Shown: positions 27,080 through 35,844 of the stretch, in pieces
Layout: each line of letters starts with the position of its first letter
How positions within the stretch are numbered: the first letter of the stretch is position 1
Notes under the pieces: model-generated
What the model was told of the DNA's origin: nothing
The model's database searches: none
What the model saw: the letters and a program-made list of their open reading frames with translations, nothing else
Origin: Candidatus Kouleothrix ribensis
GTDB taxonomy: Bacteria; Chloroflexota; Chloroflexia; Chloroflexales; Roseiflexaceae
Direction: 5' to 3'
NCBI GenBank assembly: GCA_016722075.1
Contig: JADKGW010000001.1
Location: 3,286,001 to 3,350,000 of the forward strand
Length of the DNA stretch: 64,000 bases
Translations under genes and position numbers: made by a program

Positions 27080-28828
27080 ATGTCTCGACGCATGTCTCGC
27101 GTCTTTGCGCCGGCCCTGGCGCTGGCGGCGGTGCTGTTGCTGGTGCTGCCGGTGGCGGCGCACGCCAACCTGGTGCGCTCGAGCCCGCCGGCCGGCGCAC
27201 AGCTCGAGGTTGCGCCGCCGTCGATCGAACTCGAGTTCAGCGAAGATCTCGACGGCGGCTTCAGCCGCGTGCAGCTGTTCGACAGCCGCAACCAGCTGGT
27301 CGAGCCAGGGCCGGGCCAGGTCGACGCAGGCAACCCCCGGCTGCTGCGGCTGATCATCCCCGACCTGGCGCGCGGCAGCTACACCGCGATCTGGCGGGTG
27401 CGCTCGGCCGTCGATGGGCATATTAGCGCGGGCAGCCTGCCATTTGGCGTGAGCGAGCCGCCCGCCGCCGGCTCGCTCATTCCGCCGCCCGGCGCGCCCG
27501 ACCCGGCCACGCTGGCGCCGCCGCCGCTCGACACTGCCGTGCGCTGGCTGAATTACCTCGCGGCGGTGCTGGCGCTGGGCGCGGCCCCCTTCGGCCTGCT
27601 GGTCTGGCGGCCGGCCTACCGCCGCTGGGCACCTACTGCGCCACAGGCCGCGCCCGCCGCCGATGCGGCCATCGCGGGCGTGCTGCGCCGGCTGACGATC
27701 GCGGGCGGCTGCGCATTCGTGCTGACCAACCTGCTGCTGCTGCTGACCCAGGCCGCCAATGCCGCCGATGTGCCGCTGGCGCAGGCGCTGGGCGCGCCGC
27801 TGGTGCTGCTGCTGAGCGGCCGCACCGGCTGGCTGTGGCTGGCCCGGCTGGCGCTATTGGCGCTGCTGATCGGGCTGGCGGGGCGGCTGCCGCCACCCGG
27901 CGGGGCGGCCTCGCGGCTATGGTGGGCGCTGCTGGTGATCGCGGGCGCGGTGCTGCTGAGCTTGAGCATGCTCTCGCACGCCGCCGCCGATGCGCAGGCC
28001 GCCTTCGCGCTGCCGCTCGACTGGTTTCACCTGGCGGCGATGGTGCTGTGGGTGGGTGGGTTCATGCCACTGCTGGCGGCGGTAGGCGCGGCCCGGCGCG
28101 CGCCTGAGCAGGCTATGCCGCTGGCGCTGCTGATCCCGCGCTTCACGCGCGTGGCGCTGCCGAGCGTGCTGGTGCTGGTGCTGACCGGCGCCTACCAGTA
28201 TGTGCTGCATGTCGGCCGGATCGACCTGCTGGGCGCCACCACCTACGGCCGCGCGCTGGTGGCCAAGCTGGCGCTATTCGTGGTGCTGGTGCTGCTTGGT
28301 GCGCTGAATATGCTGGTGCTCGCGCGCCGGCTGCGCGGCGACAGCCAGGCGCCGGCCCGCGCGTTTGGGCGCAGCGTGAGCACCGAAGTGACGATCGCAG
28401 CGCTGGTGCTGCTGCTGGCCGGCGTGCTCACCAGTGTGGCGCCGAGCGTGTCGGCCTGGCAGGCGCACGAGCAGCAGGGCATCGCGCAATCGGCCAGCCT
28501 GGGCGATGTTGGCCTGACGCTGCGGATCGCGCCGGCGCAGATCGGCGACAACGAGTTCGCGGTCGATGTGGCCGACCGGCGGCCCGGCGCGGCGGCGGCC
28601 GCGACCAAGGTGCTGCTGCGGTTCGACATGCTGGGCATGCAGATGAACAAGCTGCAGGCCGAGGCGGCGGCCAGCGGTGGCGAGCGCTACACTGTGCGCG
28701 GCAACTTCACCACTATGGGCGGGCGCTGGCACATCGAGGTGGTGCTGCGCCGGGCCGGCTTCGACGACGTGCGCCACACCTTCGAGGTCGATATTCTGCG
28801 CGGGGCACCGTTTGTGATCGAGCCGTAG
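27080..28828 (+). CDS. CopC-CopD fusion, copper-binding and transport protein
   Basis: A 582-residue membrane protein. A signal peptide (LALAAVLLLVLPVAAHA) is followed by a CopC domain whose mature N-terminal His (HANLVRSSPPAG) and a later His (VDGHISAG) are in the usual copper-ligand positions. A CopD domain with about eight membrane spans follows, then a C-terminal extracytoplasmic beta domain (about 480-582) rich in Met-containing motifs (DMLGMQMN). Such proteins bind copper outside the membrane and move it inward or supply cuproenzymes. ATG 27080 follows GGAGGA. No copper regulator is beside it. Confidence 0.9.
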   Translation: MSRRMSRVFAPALALAAVLLLVLPVAAHANLVRSSPPAGAQLEVAPPSIELEFSEDLDGGFSRVQLFDSRNQLVEPGPGQVDAGNPRLLRLIIPDLARGSYTAIWRVRSAVDGHISAGSLPFGVSEPPAAGSLIPPPGAPDPATLAPPPLDTAVRWLNYLAAVLALGAAPFGLLVWRPAYRRWAPTAPQAAPAADAAIAGVLRRLTIAGGCAFVLTNLLLLLTQAANAADVPLAQALGAPLVLLLSGRTGWLWLARLALLALLIGLAGRLPPPGGAASRLWWALLVIAGAVLLSLSMLSHAAADAQAAFALPLDWFHLAAMVLWVGGFMPLLAAVGAARRAPEQAMPLALLIPRFTRVALPSVLVLVLTGAYQYVLHVGRIDLLGATTYGRALVAKLALFVVLVLLGALNMLVLARRLRGDSQAPARAFGRSVSTEVTIAALVLLLAGVLTSVAPSVSAWQAHEQQGIAQSASLGDVGLTLRIAPAQIGDNEFAVDVADRRPGAAAAATKVLLRFDMLGMQMNKLQAEAAASGGERYTVRGNFTTMGGRWHIEVVLRRAGFDDVRHTFEVDILRGAPFVIEP

Positions 28829-28845
28829 TGGCGCGGTAGATCGCG

Positions 28846-29406
28846 CTACGCCTCCACCGGCGCGGCGTCGGTGTTCTCGCGCACATCCTTCAGCGTCGAC
28901 AGGTCGCGCATGCGCTCGGTGAACAGCACGCCGTCGAGGTGGTCGAGCTCGTGCTGTAGCGCGCGGCCCAGCAGCCCGCTGGCCTTGCGGATGCGCCGGC
29001 GCTTGCCGTCGAGGTCGAGGTAATCGACCGTCACCCATATCGCGCGCGGCACCTCGCCATAGCGGCCGGGCAGGCTCAGGCAGCCCTCCTGGCCGTTCTC
29101 CTCTTTGTCGCTGCGCTTGACGATCTCGGGGTTGATCAGCACGTAGCTCTGCTCGGGCGCGATCTCGACGATCGTGCCGTCGGGGCGTTCCTCTTCCTCG
29201 GCCGGGATCCAGACCACCGCGATGCGCTGCGTGATGCCGATCTGCGGCGCCGCCAGGCCAACCCCGCTGGCCGCGTGCATGGTCTCGAACATGTCGGCAG
29301 CCAGCTGCTTCAGCGCCGGCGTAAAGTTCTTGATCGGGTGGCAGCGGGTCTTCAGGATCTTCTTCTCGTCGGGGTCTTCGATCTGTAGTATGCGTCGCAC
29401 CGCCAT
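28846..29406 (-). CDS. def: peptide deformylase
   Basis: A 186-residue metalloenzyme that removes the N-formyl group from new proteins. All three family motifs are intact: GVGLAAPQIG (48-57), EGCLSLPG with the metal ligand C109, and QHELDHLDG with H152, E153 and H156. An acidic insert (PAEEEERPDG) lies between motifs 1 and 2. It has its own extended -10 promoter and is not next to fmt, its frequent partner. It ends 18 bases from the convergent copper gene. Confidence 0.97.
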   Translation of the reverse strand: MAVRRILQIEDPDEKKILKTRCHPIKNFTPALKQLAADMFETMHAASGVGLAAPQIGITQRIAVVWIPAEEEERPDGTIVEIAPEQSYVLINPEIVKRSDKEENGQEGCLSLPGRYGEVPRAIWVTVDYLDLDGKRRRIRKASGLLGRALQHELDHLDGVLFTERMRDLSTLKDVRENTDAAPVEA

Positions 29407-29446
29407 GGATAGGCTTCCTTATACGCTAAAACCAGTTCGGTGATCT

Positions 29447-29455
29447 ATTATAGCA
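29447..29455 (-). promoter_or_regulatory. extended -10 promoter (TGC TATAAT)
   Basis: Minus-strand perfect TATAAT with TGC before it, 41 bases upstream of the peptide deformylase start. No -35 was recognised. Confidence 0.65.
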
Positions 29456-29512
29456 TACCCTGATTGGCAGGGCGCGCGGGCCGGCGCCAGCCGACTCGTA
29501 CCTGTTCAGACG

Positions 29513-29609
29513 TACGGGGTTGGGACGCGGACGAGCACGGACGAACGCGGATAGCGTACGCTCCGTCTGCGTTCGTCCGCGTTTGTCTGCGTCCCTGTAC
29601 CCCAACAGT
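29513..29609. repeat. large imperfect palindrome (GGACG-type repeats)
   Basis: A ~97 bp imperfect inverted repeat between divergent def and the glycosyltransferase. The left arm contains GGGACGCGGACGAGCACGG and ACGAACGCGGA; the right arm contains CTGCGTTCGTCCGCG and TGTCTGCGTCCC, around a centre near 29555. Each arm is itself made of short GGACGA/ACGCGGA repeats. It could fold into a long hairpin. Confidence 0.8.
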
Positions 29610-29645
29610 GAACACCTTCGCCGACTCAGGCCCTTGCAGAGCCTA

Positions 29646-29654
29646 TGGTATAAT
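29646..29654 (+). promoter_or_regulatory. extended -10 promoter (TGG TATAAT)
   Basis: Perfect TATAAT at 29649-29654 preceded by TGG, 36 bases before the glycosyltransferase ATG at 29690. Confidence 0.65.
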
Positions 29655-29689
29655 ACGCAGCGCATCGGGCTGATCGGGAAGTGCTGCCT

Positions 29690-30646
29690 ATGGCTACCCT
29701 GGCTGTTGTGATCGTCAGCTATAACACGCGCGACATGCTGCGCGACTGCCTGCGCTCGCTCAGGGCCGGCGCCTCGGCGCTCGACCTTAGCATCTGGGTG
29801 GTCGATAACGCCTCGCACGACGGCAGCGCTGCAATGGTGCGCGCTGAGTTCCCGCAGGTGCAGCTGATCATCAGCCAGCACAACGGCGGCTACGCCTATG
29901 CCAATAACCTGGCCCTGCGCGAAGTGTTGAGCTCCGATCAACGCAATACCGACGCAGCCGCGAGCGGCGCTGATCGTGCCATCACGACGCGCCACACACC
30001 ACCCGGCTACGTGCTGCTGCTCAACCCCGATACGGTGGTGCCGGCCGGTGCGCTCGATGCCATGGTTGCGTTCATGGAGGCGCACCCCACAGTTGGCGCC
30101 TGCGGCCCCAGGCTGCTGCTGGCCGACGGCTCGCTCGACCTGGCATGCCGGCGATCGTTCCCGGCGCCGAGCGCGTTCGTGTATCGCGCGCTGGGCCTGT
30201 CGAAGCTGTTCCCGCATAGCAAGCGCTTTGGCAGCTACAACATGACCTACCTCAGCCCCGATGTGCAGACCGAAGTCGACTCGGTGGTGGGCGCGTGCAT
30301 GCTCGTGCGCGCCGGCGTGGTGCGCGAGGTTGGCCTGCTCGACGAAGCCTATTTCATGTATGGCGAAGATCTCGACTGGGCCTACCGAATCAAGCAATAT
30401 GGCTGGAAGATCATGTATGTGCCGAGCGTGACGGTACACCACTACAAGCGCGCCGCCAGCCGGCAGCGCCCATTCCGCTCGATCCGCGCCTTCTACGATG
30501 CCATGCGCGTATTCCACCGCAAACACTATGCTGCTACCACCCCCGCGCCGCTGAATGTCGCGATCGAGCTGGGCATTACGCTGAAGGAGTTTCTGAGCCT
30601 TGGCCGTAATCTCCTCCGCCCCTCAGCCACGCGCCACGTCGGCTAG
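29690..30646 (+). CDS. glycosyltransferase family 2 (rhamnosyltransferase-like)
   Basis: A 318-residue GT-A fold glycosyltransferase using a nucleotide sugar. Visible motifs are VIVSYNTRDMLRDCL, WVVDNASHDGS, the DxD-like LLLNPDTVVPAG, and the acceptor-site MYGEDLDWAYRIKQYGW. An insert of about 20 residues around 85-105 (SSDQRNTDAAASGADR) is unusual. ATG 29690 was chosen over an in-frame GTG nine bases upstream. Its end overlaps the start of a polyprenyl-phosphate sugar transferase by 47 bases, so the pair probably acts in exopolysaccharide synthesis. Confidence 0.93.
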   Translation: MATLAVVIVSYNTRDMLRDCLRSLRAGASALDLSIWVVDNASHDGSAAMVRAEFPQVQLIISQHNGGYAYANNLALREVLSSDQRNTDAAASGADRAITTRHTPPGYVLLLNPDTVVPAGALDAMVAFMEAHPTVGACGPRLLLADGSLDLACRRSFPAPSAFVYRALGLSKLFPHSKRFGSYNMTYLSPDVQTEVDSVVGACMLVRAGVVREVGLLDEAYFMYGEDLDWAYRIKQYGWKIMYVPSVTVHHYKRAASRQRPFRSIRAFYDAMRVFHRKHYAATTPAPLNVAIELGITLKEFLSLGRNLLRPSATRHVG

Positions 30647-32087
30647 CCGCCTGCACCCACGGCCCTGGGTCACGCGCCTGCTGCTGACCCTGCTGCTGAT
30701 CGGGTGCGACTCGCTGGCGGTCAATAGCTCGCTGATCGGTGTGTATCGCTGGGGCCTCGGCAACAACCCCGATCTGCAGGCACAGCTCGGTGCCAGCGGG
30801 CCATACACCGCGCAGATCTTCGTGCTGCTGTATAACCTGATCTTCATGGCCACGTTCGTAGCCAACGGCCTGTACACGCTCAAGCGCGGCGCCTCGCGCG
30901 TCGATGAAGCCTTCAAGACGGCGCTGGCGGTTTCGTTGGGTATGTTCGTGCTCTACATGGCCAACACGCTGCTGTCGCTCGGCCTGCTGAACGGCGACGA
31001 CCTGCCGCTCGACCAGCTGGTGGTGGTGCTGGCCTGGCTGGCGACGATCGTCAGCACCACGCTGCTGCGGCTGCTCTACCGGCGGCTGCTGTCGGCGCTG
31101 CGCGCGCGTGGCATCGACACCCGGCGCGTGCTGATCGTCGGCGCGCGCGAGCCTGGCCGGCTGGTGTATGCCACGATCCGCCGCAACCCGCGGCTGGGCT
31201 ACCGCATCCAGGGCTTTTTGTCCGATAACACCCCGGTGGGCGAGCTGGTCGACGACATGCCGGTGCTGGGCAAAACCCAGGCGCTTGGCAAGGTGATCCG
31301 CGCCACACACGCCGACGAAGTGATCATCGCGCTGTCGGGCCGCTCGCCGAACGAGGTGCTCGACATCGTGGCGCTGGCCGAGGACGAGGCCGTCGAGATC
31401 AAGCTCTACCCCGACGCATTCCAGCTGATCACGAACAACGAGGTGTCGATCGGCGACGTGAGCGGGCTGCCGCTGATCGGCGTGAAGAATGTGGCGCTCG
31501 ACAACCCGATCAACCGCGGGCTCAAGCGCGGGCTCGATCTGGTGTTCGCGGCGCTGATGCTGACGCTCTGCTCGCCGGTTATGCTGCTGATCGCCGCGCT
31601 GATCCGGATCGACTCGCGCGGGCCGGTGTTCTTCGCGCAAGAGCGCGTCGGGCTCGACGGCAAGCCGTTCCCGACGATCAAGTTCCGCACGATGCGCGTC
31701 GATGCGCCGGCGCTCGGCAACTGGACCACCAAGGACGACCCGCGTGTCACCGGGATCGGCGCGTTTCTGCGGCGCTACTCGCTCGACGAGCTGCCGCAGT
31801 TCATTAACGTGCTGCGCGGCGAGATGAGCGTGGTCGGCCCGCGGCCCGAGCAGCCGGTGTGGGTCGAGCGCTTCAGCCAGAGCATCCCACGCTACATGCG
31901 CCGGCACAAGCTCAAGGCCGGCATCACCGGCTGGGCGCAGGTCAACGGCCTGCGCGGCGACACCAGCATCGAGGAGCGCACGCGCTACGACCTGTACTAC
32001 GTCGATTACTGGTCGCTGCTGTTCGATATCAAGATCATCATCCAGACGACGATCGCCATCCTGCGCGGCGAGAATCGCGGGTACTAG
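30600..32087 (+). CDS. polyprenyl glycosylphosphotransferase (exopolysaccharide sugar transferase)
   Basis: A 495-residue membrane protein of the WbaP/WcaJ type, which transfers a sugar-1-phosphate to undecaprenyl phosphate to begin a polysaccharide repeat. The N-terminal half has four or five membrane spans and a CoA-binding-like Rossmann region (RVLIVGAREPGRL). The C-terminal catalytic domain includes KRGLDLVFAALML, the Lys/Arg-rich FPTIKFRTMR, LDELPQFINVLRGEMSVVGPRPE and KAGITGWAQVNG. The start appears to be TTG 30600, with AAGGAG ten bases upstream, inside the end of the glycosyltransferase gene. No ATG occurs in a sensible position. Confidence 0.9.
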   Translation: MAVISSAPQPRATSASRLHPRPWVTRLLLTLLLIGCDSLAVNSSLIGVYRWGLGNNPDLQAQLGASGPYTAQIFVLLYNLIFMATFVANGLYTLKRGASRVDEAFKTALAVSLGMFVLYMANTLLSLGLLNGDDLPLDQLVVVLAWLATIVSTTLLRLLYRRLLSALRARGIDTRRVLIVGAREPGRLVYATIRRNPRLGYRIQGFLSDNTPVGELVDDMPVLGKTQALGKVIRATHADEVIIALSGRSPNEVLDIVALAEDEAVEIKLYPDAFQLITNNEVSIGDVSGLPLIGVKNVALDNPINRGLKRGLDLVFAALMLTLCSPVMLLIAALIRIDSRGPVFFAQERVGLDGKPFPTIKFRTMRVDAPALGNWTTKDDPRVTGIGAFLRRYSLDELPQFINVLRGEMSVVGPRPEQPVWVERFSQSIPRYMRRHKLKAGITGWAQVNGLRGDTSIEERTRYDLYYVDYWSLLFDIKIIIQTTIAILRGENRGY

Positions 32088-32125
32088 TGGGTCAATAGAA
32101 AGCCTAGAGCAGAAAAGAAATCCGT

Positions 32126-32764
32126 ATGAGCGAAACGTTTCTCGATCGGCCGCTGAGCGGGTTTTTGAGCGCGCTGGCCAGTGGCAGCGCCACACCCGGC
32201 GGCGGCTCGGTGGCGGCGCTGACGGGCGCCCAGGCCGCCGCGCTGGTGGCGATGGTGTGCAACCTGACGATCGGCAAGAAGGCCTATGCAGCGTTCGAGG
32301 ATGACGCGCGGGCGCTGCTGGCCCAGGCCCAGGCGCGCCAGGCCGAGCTGGCCGCGTTCATCCAGGCCGACACCGACGCATTCGACCAGATCATGGCGGC
32401 GTATAAGCTGCCCAAGTCTACCGACGACGAGCTGGCCGCGCGCAAAGCGGCCATCCAGGCCGCGACGATCACGGCCACCGAGGTGCCGCTGGCCATGGCT
32501 GCGGCCGCGCGCGCGGTGCTGCCGCTGTGCGCCCCACTGGCCCAGCACGGCAGCCGCACTGCCGTGAGCGATGTGGGCGCGGCCGCGCTGGCAGTGCGCG
32601 CGGCGGTGCCAACCGCGCTGCTGAATGTCGCGATCAACCTGGCCTCGATCGATGATCCTGCATTCGCCGAGCGGGCACGCGCCCAGGCCGCCGCGCTGGT
32701 GGATGGCCTCGACGCGCAGGTGGCCGAGGTGCTGGCGATCGTACACGCGCGCATCGCGGGGTAG
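32126..32764 (+). CDS. fchA: formiminotetrahydrofolate cyclodeaminase-like protein
   Basis: A 212-residue, mostly helical protein of the FTCD_C/FchA family, which converts formimino-tetrahydrofolate to methenyl-tetrahydrofolate and ammonia. The N-terminal ATPGGGSVAALTGAQAAALVAMVCNLT is the folate-binding signature; SDVGAAALAVRAAVPTALLNV near 150 also matches. It is 38 bases after the sugar transferase on the same strand, but a functional link is unlikely. A role in one-carbon supply for the purine genes 20 kb away is possible. Confidence 0.9.
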   Translation: MSETFLDRPLSGFLSALASGSATPGGGSVAALTGAQAAALVAMVCNLTIGKKAYAAFEDDARALLAQAQARQAELAAFIQADTDAFDQIMAAYKLPKSTDDELAARKAAIQAATITATEVPLAMAAAARAVLPLCAPLAQHGSRTAVSDVGAAALAVRAAVPTALLNVAINLASIDDPAFAERARAQAAALVDGLDAQVAEVLAIVHARIAG

Positions 32765-32774
32765 CGTGATCAGG

Positions 32775-33521
32775 CTAGGCTGCGGCTAGCCATTCGGCTA
32801 GCTCGGCGGCGAGCAGCCCGCCCCAGGCGTGGTAGCCTGCGGCCGAGGGGTGGAAGCGATCCGCGCAAAAGAAGCCATCGGCCGACTCGAGCCGGGCCGC
32901 GCTGTAGCGCACCCGCGCGAGCGTGGGCGCCAGCCGCGCAGCCGCGCGCGCCAGCGTGGCCGCACGCCAGCCCATGGCCCAGCGCAGCGGCTGCGGCAGC
33001 GCGGGGAACAGCCCGATCGGCGGCACACCCGCAAGCAACACCGGCACATGGCCAACCCGCTCGCGCGCCCCGGCGATCAGCTCGGCCAGATCTGCGGCCC
33101 AGCGCGCGGGCGCACGCCCCTGCAGCGCATCGTTCACGCCCAACGCCAGCACCACGGCATCGGCCGGCTCAGCCGGCAGCTTGGGCAGCAGCCGCTCGCG
33201 CGCCCGCGCGGCGGTGTAGCCGCTCGCACCAAGCGCGCGCCAGCGCACCGCGCGGCCGGTGCGCTCGGCCAGCCCCTGCGCAACCTGGCCAGTCAGCCCG
33301 CTGGCGTGATCGGGCGCGCCAACCCCCGCCACAGTCGACTCGCCCAGCACCAGCAGGCTGAGCAGCGGCCCCGCGCCCGGCGCCATGCCCACGTCGGGGC
33401 CGGCCGCGGCGGGCAGCAGCGGCGTGACCCGGCGCACATAGCGGCCCTGCAGCAGCAGCAGCGGCAGCAGCGGCGCGAGCAGCACCGGCGGCGCGTAGGT
33501 GTCGATCAGTGAGGATTGCAT
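32775..33521 (-). CDS. SGNH/GDSL-type esterase
   Basis: A 248-residue SGNH hydrolase. Block I is LGESTVAG, with nucleophile S62 and Glu in place of the usual Asp. Block II Gly is in GASGYTAARA, block III is ALGVNDALQG, and block V is DRFHPSAAGYHAWG with the Asp-x-x-His pair. Residues 12-24 are hydrophobic and may be a membrane anchor. Substrates of this group are esters of lipids or acetylated sugars. ATG 33521 begins the conserved region. Convergent with fchA. Confidence 0.9.
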   Translation of the reverse strand: MQSSLIDTYAPPVLLAPLLPLLLLQGRYVRRVTPLLPAAAGPDVGMAPGAGPLLSLLVLGESTVAGVGAPDHASGLTGQVAQGLAERTGRAVRWRALGASGYTAARARERLLPKLPAEPADAVVLALGVNDALQGRAPARWAADLAELIAGARERVGHVPVLLAGVPPIGLFPALPQPLRWAMGWRAATLARAAARLAPTLARVRYSAARLESADGFFCADRFHPSAAGYHAWGGLLAAELAEWLAAA

Positions 33522-33627
33522 CGCACACTCCAGCGTGGTTTCAGTCAGCCTGCCCCCGTTTGACCGAGCCGCGGTTATTGCGCAGAGCCGAACGATTGAG
33601 CCGGCCCAGCGCTGCGGGCGCGCCGGG

Positions 33628-35361
33628 CTATTTGCGCTTGGGCGCGCTGGGGGGCGCGGCCTTTTTGATCGTGGCGTCTTCGCGCCTTTGCGGCGGAAGC
33701 GGCAGCGGCCGGCGACGCCGCTCGGATTCCTCGGCATAATAGCTGTAGCCGCCCTCGTACACATGCAGCTCGCCGTCGCGCACCTCGAAGATCCGGTCGA
33801 CGATCCGGTCGAGGAAGTAGCGATCGTGCGAGACAACCACGACCGTGCCGGCGAACTCGTCGAGCGCCTGCTCGAGCACCTCGGCCGAGGCGATGTCGAG
33901 GTTGTTGGTCGGCTCGTCGAGCAGCAGGCAGTTCGCGCCGGTGAGCATCAGCCGCGCCAGCTGCACGCGGCTCTTCTCGCCGCCGCTGAGCCGGGCGATC
34001 GGCTGCGACGCGGCGGCATAGGCGATCAGGAAGCGGCCGAGCTTGGCCACCGCCTCGGCCTCGTACATCGGGCGCACGTCGCGCAGCGCCTCGATCGGCG
34101 TCTGGCTCATGTCGAGCGTCTCGTGCTGCTGGGCGTAGTAGCCGATCTGAATGCTCGGGCCAACCCAGATCTCGCCGGCATCGGGCGCGAGCTGGCCCAG
34201 AATCATGCGCAGCAGCACCGACTTGCCGGCACCGTTCGGCCCGACGATGCCGACGCGCTCGCCATTCATGATCGTGGCGGCGGCGCCGATCAGGATGATC
34301 GTGTCGTCGAACAGCTTGTCGATCGTGCGCAGCTCGATCGCCTTGGCGCCGCCGCGCGCGTGCGGGCGAAACTGCAGCGCGATCTTGCGGCGCTCGAGCA
34401 CCGGCCGCTCGACCTTGTCCATGCGGTCGAGCATGCGCTGCTTGTTTTCGAGCTGGGTCTTGTGGCGCTTATCCAGCGACACCGCCAGCCAAACCTTGAA
34501 GCGCGCGATTGCGGCCTCGAGATGATCGATCTCCTTCTGCTGCGCCGAGTAGTCTTGCCGCTGGCGGATCAGCGCCAGCTCCTTCTGCGTCACAAACGCC
34601 GAGTAGTTGCCCTCCCACTGTTTGATCCGCGCGATCACACCGGCGGCCGGCTCGAGCTCGACGATCTGGCTGACGGTTTCGTCGAGCAGGTAGCGATCGT
34701 GTGAGATGATCACCACCGCGCCGGTGAAGTCGCGGATGATCCGCTCGAGCAGCGCTTTGCGCGCCAGGTCGAGATGGTTGTCGGGCTCGTCGAGCAGCAG
34801 CAAGTCGGGGCTGGCCAGCAGGCAGCGCGCCAGGCCCACCAGCTTGCGCTGGCCACCGCTGAGCAATTCCATCGGCTGATCCCACTGACCCTCGGGCATG
34901 CCCAGCTCGCGCAGCAGGCTCTCGGCGCGGCTGTGCAGGCGCGGCCCGCCCAGCGTGTCGTACGTGGCCAGCAGCTGCTCGTGCTCGGCCAGCACGCGCG
35001 TGAGTGCGGCCAGATCGGCGGTTACGGCCGGCTCGCCCATACGCGCCTCGACAGCGGCGATGCGCACCTCGAGTTCGGCCAGGTCGGCGCGCGCGGCCAG
35101 CAGCTCGGCCAGCACAGCCCGGCCCGGCTCGCCGCTGTACTCTTGCGGCAGGTAGGCCACCCGCAGGCCGCGCCGCAGTGTGACGGCGCCCTGCTCGGGC
35201 GGCTCGAGCCCGGCCAGCGTGCGCAGCAGCGTCGACTTCCCAACACCATTCGGCCCGACCAGGCCGATCCGCTCGCCGTCTTGCAGCGTCCAGCTCAGCC
35301 CACTGAAGATCGTGCGGCCGCCATGGATGCGCGCGATATTGTTCATGTCTGCGATGATCAT
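33628..35361 (-). CDS. ABC-F family ATPase (ribosome-associated)
   Basis: A 577-residue protein with two ABC domains and no membrane part, the ABC-F layout; such proteins act on the ribosome exit site as translation factors or antibiotic protectors. Domain 1 has GPNGVGKST, LSGGQRKLVG and LLDEPDNHLD. A charged linker (about 245-320) forms the P-site tRNA-interacting arm. Domain 2 has GPNGAGKSV, LSGGEKSRVQ and LLDEPTNNLD. The C-terminal tail is Lys/Arg/Pro rich. ATG 35361 has AGGAG six bases upstream and overlaps the stop of a 31-codon upstream reading frame (ATGA). The leader has an attenuator-like hairpin, as in drug-inducible ABC-F genes. Which drug, if any, cannot be read. Confidence 0.94.
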   Translation of the reverse strand: MIIADMNNIARIHGGRTIFSGLSWTLQDGERIGLVGPNGVGKSTLLRTLAGLEPPEQGAVTLRRGLRVAYLPQEYSGEPGRAVLAELLAARADLAELEVRIAAVEARMGEPAVTADLAALTRVLAEHEQLLATYDTLGGPRLHSRAESLLRELGMPEGQWDQPMELLSGGQRKLVGLARCLLASPDLLLLDEPDNHLDLARKALLERIIRDFTGAVVIISHDRYLLDETVSQIVELEPAAGVIARIKQWEGNYSAFVTQKELALIRQRQDYSAQQKEIDHLEAAIARFKVWLAVSLDKRHKTQLENKQRMLDRMDKVERPVLERRKIALQFRPHARGGAKAIELRTIDKLFDDTIILIGAAATIMNGERVGIVGPNGAGKSVLLRMILGQLAPDAGEIWVGPSIQIGYYAQQHETLDMSQTPIEALRDVRPMYEAEAVAKLGRFLIAYAAASQPIARLSGGEKSRVQLARLMLTGANCLLLDEPTNNLDIASAEVLEQALDEFAGTVVVVSHDRYFLDRIVDRIFEVRDGELHVYEGGYSYYAEESERRRRPLPLPPQRREDATIKKAAPPSAPKRK

Positions 35362-35453
35362 CGGTTGCTCCTGCCAGGCCAGGCCGCGCCAGGCGCTCTG
35401 TAAAACAAAAAAACGCCGCAGGCCGCGCTCTGGCCCACGACGTTCGAATACAT
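35358..35453 (-). CDS. possible leader peptide upstream of the ABC-F gene
   Basis: A 31-codon frame (MYSNVVGQ...GRSNR) on the minus strand ends with a TGA overlapping the ABC-F ATG. It reads straight through the terminator-like hairpin and T-run, so translation of it would unfold that hairpin. It has no clear ribosome site, so it may be chance. Its position and overlap fit a regulatory leader peptide. Confidence 0.4.
   Translation of the reverse strand: MYSNVVGQSAACGVFLFYRAPGAAWPGRSNR
35407..35443 (-). terminator. attenuator-like intrinsic terminator in the ABC-F leader
   Basis: Read on the minus strand, ACGTCG TG GGCC pairs with GGCC TG CGGCGT across a seven-base loop; the only break is a TG/TG internal loop. 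Seven T follow immediately (35413-35407). This is a strong intrinsic terminator placed about 50 bases before the ABC-F start codon, so transcription would normally stop before the gene unless the hairpin is disrupted. Confidence 0.75.
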
Positions 35454-35649
35454 GTAGCGAAAAGTCTTTACAATCTGTAGCGGTCGCAAGGCACAGTAAT
35501 CCTATGGCCAGCGCCCTGCATGGCGCCACGGAATGAGCTCCAGCAGGTTGTGGTGCGATTCCAGCGCATTGGTGCGTCCCTCGTACACTACGTTCGCGGT
35601 GAGTGTACCAGGTTGGGGTAGCGGCGTCAATCCGACTTGAGGATGAGTA

Positions 35650-35780
35650 TGCGGGCGGCTCCGCCCCCGCGCCCCCGCTGGGGCTGTGCCCCACACCCCC
35701 TGTGGTGGGGTTTGCGGGCGGCTCCGCCCCCGCACCCCCGCTGGGGGCGCAGCCGCGCCCCCAGACCCCCTGGCAATGAA
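35650..35780. repeat. GC-rich hairpin cluster upstream of the ABC-F gene
   Basis: Two near copies of GCGGGCGGCTCCGCCCCCGC and two of CCCCCGCTGGGGC with CCACACCCCC/CAGACCCCC. Each can form a short hairpin. The 915-base gap between the ABC-F and flavoprotein genes is filled by these, by copy B of the dispersed element and by the ABC-F leader; I see no gene in it. Confidence 0.75.
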
Positions 35781-35844
35781 TGGTATCTCGATTGGAATGA
35801 CATCGCCGCATGCCTTGTCCAGTACAAACCTTGAATCGCTCACG

